Assembly: GCA_905220665.1 (NCBI GenBank)
Contig: CAJNAR010000147.1
Location: 186,001 to 250,000, forward strand
DNA length: 64,000 bases
Source of the DNA: Albugo candida
Lineage: Eukaryota; Oomycota; Peronosporomycetes; Albuginales; Albuginaceae
Direction of reading: 5' to 3'
A program made the position numbers and the translations under genes. Within the stretch, counting starts at the first letter, position 1. The number at the start of each line of letters is the position of its first letter. Below are positions 55,640-64,000 of this stretch, piece by piece. The notes under the pieces were generated by a model. That model did not search any database. It saw only the letters and a program-made list of their open reading frames with translations, and was not told the origin of the DNA.

Positions 55640-58108
55640 CTATTGAGTGACCTGTGCTTCTTTCAAAACTCGTAAAGCCTTTTTTGTGTCGCCTTTTTTC
55701 ACAAGCACATACACCAGCAGCCGTAATGACTCACGACATCCGGGGTTCTCTCTTACAGCTCGCGTCACACTGTCCTCTGCTTCTGGTGTCTTCCCTTGTA
55801 ATAGTAGTGTCGTTGCGTTATTCACATGAACACCCACACGGGCCTGAGATACCTACATAATAGAATTGTAGCATTTGATTCCAGAGTTGCATCTCGAATA
55901 CCGTGGAAAATCGTACCTGAATTCCCTCCTCTCTAGCATACTCATCAGCCAGTGCCATAATATCACTTGAGCTATGAAGGATTTCCGTCGCCTCTGCAGC
56001 TCTTGAAAGCATGCAGAGAGCTTCAGTTGCATACATTACCGACAAGTAGCGATTGGCTTTAGAACATGTTCGTATACATAACATCTCTTTCGCATGTTTC
56101 AACGCAAGTCTGGGCTCATTCAAGCACAGGTAGACATACGACAAATTGACCAATGCTTTTTGTCTCAACAGATCTAAAGCGCCCTGACTCATTGTCTCCA
56201 TTTCTGTGGTTCCTCCTGCATTCCTCAGAGCTGTTTCTGAAGCAGTTCCATTTCTACAAGTTCGTACTAGTCGATTGTATAGAACCAAAACGTTACGGAA
56301 GCACTTGGCTGCGAATGATAGATTCATCCTAGGTGTTTCTTCAACAAGCACCGTCAGTCTAGTATGGGTGAAAGTATGCAGAGCAGTCATACCTTCAGAG
56401 TTGGAGGTATCTGACGCTGTAGAAGGTGATCCTGGGATCGAATTTGATCTTGGCTTTGAATCAAAAACTTTTTCGCTGTGCACGCGCGTGGGAAGAATCA
56501 CACGTCGATGTGATCCAGAGCCGATTATACCTTCAATCAGCGCACTACGATTATCGGCAGTGTTGAATGCCTTTTGATGCTTTGCGAACGCGCGGGTACA
56601 GCATTCTCCCATTCGAAGCCATAATTTCGGCCGATTGTAAAATAAATTTGACGACATGTACAAACATCGAAACGCTAGAGCATGATCCCCTCTTAAAAGT
56701 AGCTGGACGCCGTTGTTGTATAATATTTCATACTGGGAAGAGTTCTACGAAAACGCGATCAGAAGACATCCGCTGAGTATTTTGATGAGCTAAATACCGC
56801 TGTAGCCATGGAGTGATTGGAAATGTCCGCATTATATTCTTTAGCGGTATATGCCAAAGCTCGTGCGAAAAAAGAGCGTGCAGCACGACGCTGCCCTAAT
56901 TGAAAATGAAGACATCCCATGTTGTTGAGAAAAATACTTTCGTCGACAGCATCACGTGAACACGATGCCAAGAGCTTGATGCATTTCTTGTAGTTTTTTC
57001 GCAAATATTCGAGATTGGCTTTAAGAAAAAGCGCAGTAGCATTTTGGACATCAAGAACTGATGAATTGTCTGGTATATGCATCGCATGTTTGTCATTTAT
57101 GTCTTCCGAATCAGCTTCCCTGAATGTCTTTATCTCCTTCTGAAATATCTCCAATGCTGACTTCATCTCTTTCTTCACCGCTTTCAGTTTGCTTTGTAGC
57201 AACAACAGCTTTGCTCGATACAGATGTAGACGAAACTTGAACTCAACCACAATCAAGCTGTTCGTTTCCTTCCGCTTCTCTGAATCCAGCGAATTTGTAC
57301 TGCTATGCCCACTGGATGTTGTGATATTGGAGGAAGAGATTCCAGTGACTGCATTGGAATAATTTAACGTTGATGGTAGCGTGGAGTTCTGCGATGCGTT
57401 TGAGATCATGCTAGTCTCTGGCGACATCCCTGGCTGCTCGCTTCCATGGTTTGGAATCATCCCTGTATGTAGCTTCTCAAGGTAAGCCATCACCGTTTGA
57501 GCATTTTTTAAGCTTCTCTGACGCTCCAGTTCGCTTGTCACACATCCTCGACTAGTATGGAGGACGATGTCGAGATAAAGAAAGCAAACATGCATTGCAA
57601 GCTTCTTATCTAGCATCACAATAGAATGAACTAGACCTTCCAGGATATTCCTGGCAGATGCAAATTCTTTCTGAATGAATAATGCTGCTGCCAAATTATA
57701 TCGAATGAAAAAAGCCTCTCGCTCTTTGTCGACATCTAACATAAGATCCACTGTACTATTTCCATTCATTGGCGCCTTTACCGTAGAGCCAGTAACGGTA
57801 TCTAGGACATGATCTGTCGACGGTTCCAAGTATGCCTCCATTGCGCCAGTCGGCATCGCTAAGGAGCCTTTTACGTTGAATTTACCATCTTGAGTCTGAT
57901 GGCTTTCTGTCGCATTCTCTACCAACGCTTTCATCAATCCTCGTAGCTCGCACTCAAACTCTTTCGTGTTTGATCGCCCAGACACGAAATGTGCTACTGC
58001 CAAATTATGCTGCACTTTAAAGTCCCTTTCGGGTGCAATTTCGCTGACCAATTTGTCCAGCGCATCGATAGCTTCCGCGTATTTCCCGGCACTACACAAC
58101 AGCTGCAT
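55640..58108 (-). CDS. CNOT10: CCR4-NOT complex subunit CNOT10
   Basis: Exons on the minus strand are 58108-56798, 56732-55917 and 55843-55640, giving at least 776 residues. CNOT10 is a TPR protein that joins CNOT11 in an accessory module of the deadenylase. Landmarks: CSAGKYAEAIDALDKL, FFIRYNLAAALFIQKEFASA, AFFLKANLEYLRKNYKKCIKL, NNMGCLHFQLGQ, YNNGVQLLLRG and PKLWLRMGECC, in family order. Intron 1 (56797-56733) is 65 nt; the second (55916-55844) is 73 nt. The first ATG is 58108, but a CAG acceptor precedes codon 3, and a GTAAGA donor lies about 75 bp upstream, so a short N-terminal exon may be missing. Confidence 0.85.
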
Positions 58109-58598
58109 AAGAATATAAACAACCTTTTTGGAAACGAGACTGTGTGCGTTGCATGATCGTTTTTTGCATTCTTACTTGAATTTTTGTTGTGCGCGATGCG
58201 CTAATGAGAATTTGTTCGTTTTACCACGCGGGAGCGATCCAGACATGATGCATATACGTGTGCACTATCTGAAGCGGAATTGGAAAATGAGGAGGGAAAG
58301 ATGAGAAATAAACGTCAAAAGAGTTTCCTTACATCAAATTTGTGGGCTTCTCGTCGCAACCAACGCCAAAAAATACCAAAAGCCCTGATTGCTCTAAAGT
58401 TAGGTGGAGCACATAAAGTCAGGTGGGATCGGTGGATTGGCTGTAAGAAGTAAATGTCGATAGTGTTTCATGGAATTGTTGCGAAAATGAATGGAACAGT
58501 TTGTTTTTTATGGCTTATCAATTCTAGCTAGCAGAATACAAGTCGCACGGGAAGCGATTCGAAAGAACATAACATTATTTCACAGAAATCAATAGCTC
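58109..58598. other. Gene-free stretch
   Basis: About 490 bases between the CNOT10 start and the kinase gene's end (both minus). An additional 5' exon of CNOT10 probably lies within the first 150 bases. Nothing else is visible. Confidence 0.5.
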
Positions 58599-60265
58599 TC
58601 AGTCCGTATACTTTGTAACATGATGAACGCCGAGTTCTTCAGGAGATACGGTCAAGCCTGAATCTATTTCGTCATTTGCTCCATCGTTCTAAAGATGGCA
58701 GAAAGCGCCGTTAGAGGGTGCGAATTCGCAAATTAAGATCACATTCACATACCGCTCGTAATAACGTTTCTTTTCGTACGTTATCCTCCAAATATTCGAC
58801 AATTTCTTCAAAGGTAGGACGAATCGATTGATCATCGGATGTGCATCGTTCATACAATTCTCGAACACTCTTCATGCAATTTGAGCTGAGAGACGGCCGT
58901 AGATTCTCGTACGCTACCATGTGCATCAAGGTACTTCCAGAAACCTTTTTATTCCGAGCACCGCGAGCTTTTATATCATGATATGGGATTTTTCTCGTGT
59001 CCAGTTCGGACAAAACTGTTGCGATAATATAGAGAGTCAATAAACCGCTTCTCAGCAGAAAACAGTACGACGGCATACCTATTCCAAAACTATAAACATC
59101 AGCTTTTTCTGTGTATCGCTCTCCTCGGATCATTTCTGGAGGCAACCATAATGGTGTGCCCGTGACGCTCATGGTCTCATCCATCGACTTTTCTCGACTC
59201 AATCCAAAGTCGCTCACCTTGGTCACCCATGTCGAGCTCACCAAGATATTCATACTTTTCAAGTCACGATGTATTATCGGTGGATTCATGCTGTGTAGAT
59301 ATGCCATTCCTCTCGATGTGGCGATGGTCATTCCAAGAATTGGTTCGGCCCAAGTGAGTTTGTTTTTCGGATTTCGTAATACTGCAAACAGATCTCCTCG
59401 TTCTAAATATTCTGTAACAAAACAACTGAACAAATCGAAAGTGAGTCATCAGGTCTGATCACAAGTGCAAGAGAAAGATGCTTACATATTGGAGTATGAA
59501 TTCCAGCTTGCACCAATAAACTATTATTCAGATACAATGAAATGGACTGGTCAGTTTTCTGAATGGAATGACATATCGATAAATCCTTACTTGGACAATG
59601 CTAGGATGTCGAAGGTTCATCATTAGCTGTATCTCTTCACCAAACATTCTCAAGTTCTCCTCGTTGATTTTACCGCGTAACATCCGTTTCACGACAACAG
59701 GAGTCCCACAATATGTCCCTTTGATGACTTCACCGAAAGCGCCGGCTCCAATGATTTTGTCTAATTTCAGGTCATGAAAATTGATGCTGGCCATGCGTAA
59801 TCCATTTTGTGTTTCTAGAATTGATTCGACAACATTCTTTTCACGATCTTTGAAGTCTTGAAAGTCTACAGTATTTCTCATTTGGTGCATAGCTTCTGAG
59901 GTGATTTGTGCCTCTGAGCCTGAGGAATGCTTTCGATGCTCTGGAGATGCTGATGGAGCTAGTGGTTCTCTACTTTTTCCATGATTATCAGACCCATTTC
60001 TTGTCCGACGAGAAGGCTCGCGTTTTCCAGGATTGTCACGGCGGTGACGATCACGATCATTAGACCCATGTCCATTTCGATCCTTACCAGAGCGGTCAGC
60101 AGTCTGTTGTGCACGTGACTTGGATGAGCCATCATGCCGATTGCTTGATTGTTGTGGTCGACGAGGTTCACTTGGCGTTCGATTCGGCACTACGGTCTCC
60201 ACATTAATGGGCTGATTCATTGGATTTCGGTTGCCCGATTTGGAACGTGAAGCACATGCACCCAT
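58599..60265 (-). CDS. TKL-type protein kinase with N-myristoylation signal
   Basis: Exons on the minus strand are 60265-59591, 59520-59486, 59425-59079, 59015-58753 and 58688-58599, giving 469 residues. The start MGACASRS fits an N-myristoylation site, so I chose the ATG at 60265 although the frame opens earlier at GTG 60310. Residues 10-130 are basic and Ser/Pro-rich. The kinase domain (about 170-440) has GAGAFGEVIKG, Lys193 in VVVK, Asp291 in HRDLK, Asp309 in DFG, LPPEMI and an ADVYSFGIVL helix: all catalytic residues are present. The last exon encodes a Glu/Asp-rich tail of 30 residues; without it the frame reads on to a stop at 58711. Introns are 60-70 nt. Confidence 0.88.
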
Positions 60266-61591
60266 TGTTCTGTTGTCTGTTTGATAGCTGGCTTGTATCT
60301 GGGGACACAAGTAGCGAAATGGTTCAAGTCTTGCAGTAAAAGCACAATGTTTAACCTCGTACGTGGCTTTGTGGCGGCTTTTCTTGCAAAATGTATGCTG
60401 GAGCTTACCGGTACTGGAAGAGAGCTCAAGAGAGTCAAAAGGTTTTGGTCAAGTTAAATGGAAAAACTGACTTGATGCTATAGTTAGCAAAACATAGAAC
60501 AGTGACATTACTTCTGACCGACAAATACGTGGATGTTAGTGGAGCCTTTGCGGGCAATTTGCCCCAGCAGGTTTTTTTTAGAAAACACCTTTACATGACA
60601 CGTTTTGGTGTGGAATAAAGCGCTTATACGTTTTCAGAAACAGAATGTATCGCACTGTCACTTGTATGTAGTTCAGTGTATGCGTTGTTTTGACGAGGTA
60701 TGCGAGCATGAAGGTTTAGTAAAGGGATATCCAAAGACATAGGGTGATTATTGGTAATGGAAGGGTGGGAATGCAAAAGCCTTACAAAACGTGTAGTAAC
60801 AGTCTATCGCGTTGTACCCACGGGAAGGAATGATGGTAAATTGAGCTTTTTGAAGTGATTTTCTGACTGACTGCTACAAAGCCATTGCGCGTCTATTAAG
60901 CTTACTTTTGATTGCCTGACTGTGCATCTATTAAGCTTATTTTTGATTGCCTGACTGTGCATCTATCTTATTTTCGCTGTGCGTCGACGACGAGCAAAGA
61001 GTCATCTATTGGCAATAACACCGCATTGCAATTGCATGTATTACTTATATGAGAGTTCTGATAATTCTGTCCCTTACATGTTGTCATCAGTATGTTGCTA
61101 GACACCTAATCAGCTGAGCTTCGAATAATTCGATCGTGCTTTCGAACTTTTCAATTAGGAACGCAGTTTGACAGATTTCCATATACGAACAAGTTTGTTA
61201 GACAAAATGCGCTGTTGGCTACGGCGAAGCCAATTACCAATTACTCAGCTCAACTTCCACTGGCTGGCATGCACTCAGATTCGCCGTAATATCGTGGACG
61301 CCACCTAGTATCTGAATGGAAAAGTCATCATGGGTATGCTGAATTTATCGGCTAGTCATTGCTGATCGATTTGAGATGAAGTGTGGCTATAGACCTAGTA
61401 TACTGATCCGGAAGTGTCAAGGCGATGGTTTTGCCGATTTCTTAATACTCCGATGATAATGATTGCCAAAACCACGATACAAAACTTTCTCAGTATACTA
61501 AAGATATGGCCAGTGACCAAAATTCACTGACGACTCCACCGATATCATAAGGAGAAGAGTCCTTATCGCTTTCTTCATCTATCATCATCTA
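60266..61591. other. Gene-poor stretch
   Basis: About 1.3 kb without a credible ORF. It holds a 35-bp tandem duplication (60893-60966) and a small hairpin (TTGGCT...AGCCAA, 61215-61233). The base composition is similar to the rest. I see no transposon ends and no RNA gene. Confidence 0.5.
60893..60966. repeat. 35-bp tandem duplication
   Basis: Unit 1 spans 60893-60927 and unit 2 spans 60928-60962; they begin CTATTAAGCT and end CTGTGCAT and differ at one position (C/T). Four bases of a third copy follow. A recent slippage or unequal exchange would explain it. Confidence 0.85.
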
Positions 61592-61981
61592 TTATAGGTG
61601 ATTAGTGCGCAAGTTGTCGCTCACCAGACGGACCTTTAACGTGCGCTTAGGTAGACTTCGACGTAAACGGCGCCTTCGCGCTACGAATTCATGTCCTGGC
61701 GGCTCTGTCGGACAATACACATCGAGTGCAAGGTTGTTGCAATAAGTACTTGCTTTACACCCTTTTGGTATGGGTCGTTGACATGCACATCCTTCTCAGA
61801 ATACTTTCTTAAAGTGACAAATCCTGTAGGTCGGCTCCTTCACATTTTGTCTACAGCATTGCACGTCGCTCATCAAGATTGCATTCTCAAGTCCATAGAT
61901 TGCGTCTCGGTTTGCTTGGATAGGTAGACAAAAGATGATGAAGAATGCGATGATAATAATACTACGGATGGGATATACCAT
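61592..61981 (-). CDS. Possible small secreted Cys-rich protein, interrupted by one TGA
   Basis: An ATG at 61981 opens a 61-codon frame with a clear signal peptide (SIIIIAFFIIFCLPIQA), then CC and C. It ends with TGA at 61798-61796. The same frame continues open for 67 codons to TAA at 61594-61592 and holds five further cysteines (CxC, YC and C in Pro-rich context), then a run of basic residues (RRRRLRRSLPKR). Three readings are possible: two ORFs, one broken gene, or a short intron that removes the stop. A candidate donor GTAGAC and several AG acceptors exist but no splice restores the frame cleanly. The upper part alone would be a short secreted peptide. No family is recognised; exported effector-like proteins are common in plant-pathogenic oomycetes, which is inference. 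Confidence 0.35.
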
Positions 61982-62389
61982 ACTTTCTATCCAAGTTTTT
62001 GTGCAATTGCTCGATTTCTCCCATTGCCTTAGACATCACAAACTTCTTCCTCGCAGCAATCGAAATACCGCTTTCTAGCAGCAACGAGATAAATTTCCTT
62101 GCGAATACTGCTCCTGACAAAAAGGTGACGTAAGAAGCGAAATCAGCACGGAGACGTTTCTTTTATCTTCAACGAAAATCTACTTATCAAAGTGAAAGGT
62201 CCTACGAGCTCACAGTATACTTCATGTTCCTTTACGAACGTCTGAGCTGCAAAATCAAAGAAGACCTCCTTTATAACACGGCTGTGTGTATCCCGTAGGT
62301 TGTCTCGCATCTAGTGTTAAGTTCGGATTTCAAGGGAACGAAAAATTGAGTCCATTGATACGCTCGCTGCTCAGTCGAATTCTTCGATA
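61982..62389. other. Gene-free stretch before PRP8
   Basis: About 410 bases between the secreted ORF start and PRP8 start, head to head. It should hold the PRP8 promoter; no motif stands out to the eye. Confidence 0.5.
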
Positions 62390-64000
62390 ATGTCTCCCCC
62401 AAATCCCTCAGCATACGATGAAGCAAACTTTCATTTCGACGAAGATAGACCTCCTGGTGAATTACCCAATAAAGATATTACGATGCAGCATTACGGGCAT
62501 CAAGAAACAAGTATTCTCCAAGAACGTAGTCGACATTGGGATAAACTGAATGCAAAGCGATACGGCGATAAGCGACGATTCGGCTTTGTGGAATCAGTAA
62601 AGGATGATATGCCTCCCGAACACGTACGAAAAATCATCAAAGATCATGGCGATATGAGCTCTAAGAAATTCCGTCACGACAAAAGAGTGTATTTAGGCGC
62701 TCTCAAATACGTCCCACACGCTGTGTTCAAGCTGCTGGAAAACATGCCGATGCCCTGGCAACAGGCCAAAGACGTCAAGATCTTGTACCATATCACTGGA
62801 GCAATCACATTTGTCAATGAGATTCCTTGGGTTATAGAACCCGTTTACATCGCTCAATGGGGAACAATGTGGATCATGATGAGAAGAGAAAAGCGAGATC
62901 GTCGTCACTTTAAACGAATGCGATTTCCTCCCTTTGATGATGAAGAGCCTCCTCTCGACTATGGGGACAATCTGCTCGATGTTGAACCTTCAGAGCCAAT
63001 TGTGATGGAATTGGATGAAGAAGATGATGAAGCAGTAATCAATTGGCTGTACGAACCAAAACCTCTGATTGATTCTCCGTACTTGAATGGTCCCAGTTAC
63101 CGCAAGTGGAAACTTCCCGTTCCCATAATGGCCAATTTGTATCGCTTAGCAGGGCAACTGATGAGTGACTTGAATGATCCGAATTACGAATTTCTCTTTG
63201 ACAAGAAATCGTTTTTCACCGCTAAAGCATTAAACGTCTCTATTCCCGGTGGTCCGAAATTTGAGCCGCTGTATCGTGATTTGGAGGAAGAAGATGAAGA
63301 CTGGAATGAATTCAATGACGTCAATAAAATCATCATCCGACATCAGATTCGGACCGAGTATAAAGTTGCATTCCCGTTCTTGTACAATAGTCGACCGCGA
63401 TCGGTACATATCCAGCCATATCACACTCCTGCACTGTGTTACGTGAAGGCTGAGGACCCGGATTTGCCAGCGTTTTATTTCGATCCCATCGTGAATCCTA
63501 TTTCCAATTTTCGAGTAAATCGGAATAAGAAAAAAGATGTGAAAGCAATGGAACAGCAGGACGCAGAAGAAGGCGGGGAGGAAGAAGTATTCCAAGTTCC
63601 TGCTGGCTTCGCACCGCTTTTAGCCGAGGAACCTCTATACAACAGTAACACTGCAAATGGCATCTCATTGTATTGGGCACCAAGACCATTCAATCTTCGC
63701 ACGGGTCGAACACGAAGAGCTTTCGATGTCCCACTTGTCAATAAATGGTTCCAAGAGCATTGTCCTCCTGGTCAGCCGGTCAAAGTGCGAGTCAGCTACC
63801 AAAAGCTTCTGAAATGCTGGGTTTTGAACGCATTGCATCACCGCAGACCTAAAGCGCTAAATAAAAAATATCTGCTCAAGTCGCTCAAATCAACAAAGTT
63901 CTTTCAAAGTACCGAGCTCGAGTGGGTTGAGGCTGGTCTTCAGGTGTGTCGTCAAGGATACAATATGCTCAATCTCTTGATACATCGCAAAAATCTCAAT
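62390..64000 (+). CDS. PRP8: Spliceosome core protein PRP8, 5' part
   Basis: The frame is open without introns from the ATG at 62390 to the window end, 537 codons; the full protein should be about 2,300-2,400 residues, so over three quarters are missing. PRP8 is the U5 snRNP scaffold that cradles the catalytic RNA core. The reading is nearly invariant with the family: [101 protein letters not shown]. The Pro-rich N-terminal extension found in many fungi is short here. The gene starts about 400 bp from the secreted ORF. Confidence 0.97.
   Translation, partial: MSPPNPSAYDEANFHFDEDRPPGELPNKDITMQHYGHQETSILQERSRHWDKLNAKRYGDKRRFGFVESVKDDMPPEHVRKIIKDHGDMSSKKFRHDKRVYLGALKYVPHAVFKLLENMPMPWQQAKDVKILYHITGAITFVNEIPWVIEPVYIAQWGTMWIMMRREKRDRRHFKRMRFPPFDDEEPPLDYGDNLLDVEPSEPIVMELDEEDDEAVINWLYEPKPLIDSPYLNGPSYRKWKLPVPIMANLYRLAGQLMSDLNDPNYEFLFDKKSFFTAKALNVSIPGGPKFEPLYRDLEEEDEDWNEFNDVNKIIIRHQIRTEYKVAFPFLYNSRPRSVHIQPYHTPALCYVKAEDPDLPAFYFDPIVNPISNFRVNRNKKKDVKAMEQQDAEEGGEEEVFQVPAGFAPLLAEEPLYNSNTANGISLYWAPRPFNLRTGRTRRAFDVPLVNKWFQEHCPPGQPVKVRVSYQKLLKCWVLNALHHRRPKALNKKYLLKSLKSTKFFQSTELEWVEAGLQVCRQGYNMLNLLIHRKNLN

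Noticed and set aside
61691..61927. 78-codon plus ORF
   Set aside because: It is antisense to the better supported secreted Cys-rich frame and has no family resemblance.

Overview
The window is nuclear DNA of a stramenopile, most probably an oomycete; I cannot name the species. It is compact: about 34 protein genes in 64 kb, and about 73 inferred introns, nearly all 45-75 nt with GT-AG ends. The gene content mixes animal/fungus-like and plant/bacteria-like functions: flagellar or axonemal proteins, a full-length DapA lysine enzyme, a secreted tyrosinase, a repeat zinc-knuckle protein of the WRKY19-like type that is common in oomycetes, and tyrosine-kinase-like (TKL) kinases. The low-to-mid GC content and very short introns would suit Albugo-type white rusts, but that is inference. 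All exon structures below were built by hand from reading frame, splice signals and protein-family fit.

Layout. 1-1176: 3' part of an X-family DNA polymerase (minus), cut by the window edge. 2.3-9.3 kb: TALE homeobox gene, LEA2/WHy membrane protein, REEP/HVA22 ER protein, RbfA-type ribosome factor and, divergent from it by 41 bp, an RluA-type pseudouridine synthase. 9.5-13.7 kb: EFHC-type axonemal protein and secreted tyrosinase. 13.9-22.3 kb: PSMD5-like proteasome chaperone, TFIIH subunit TFB2/p52, a USP deubiquitinase, a CHMP1-like fragment and a glutathionyl-hydroquinone reductase homologue whose catalytic Cys is Ser. 22.9-32.6 kb: a multidomain ADF-ADF-Ubl-TKL kinase, LC8 dynein light chain, TPR protein, Dim2/TXNL4B, a secreted beta protein, a GATase-like orphan and SmE. 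32.8-43.3 kb: EGF-repeat surface protein, carnitine acyltransferase, DapA, a Mad3/BubR1-type checkpoint protein, SF1/BBP and the zinc-repeat protein. 43.9-50.3 kb: DNA polymerase epsilon subunit B, class III alcohol dehydrogenase, argininosuccinate synthase and an Stc1-like zinc protein. 51.9-60.3 kb: TOG/HEAT protein, syntaxin-like SNARE, CNOT10 and a myristoylatable TKL kinase. 60.3-62.4 kb: gene-poor, with a tandem duplication and a possible small secreted Cys-rich gene. 62.4 kb to the end: 5' part of PRP8.

How the genes relate. Most are housekeeping genes in head-to-head or tail-to-tail pairs with gaps of 40-300 bp, so many promoters are probably bidirectional. Four genes act in splicing (SmE, Dim2/TXNL4B, SF1, PRP8), which suits an intron-dense genome. 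DapA and argininosuccinate synthase give amino-acid biosynthesis. EFHC, LC8, the TPR protein and perhaps the TOG protein fit flagellate zoospores. Tyrosinase, the EGF-repeat protein, the 29.4-30.1 kb protein and the 61.6-62.0 kb ORF are exported candidates. The most unusual items are the ADF-ADF-Ubl-kinase fusion, the X-family polymerase lacking the first catalytic Asp, the Cys-to-Ser hydroquinone reductase homologue, and the Cys-rich secreted ORF broken by one in-frame TGA.
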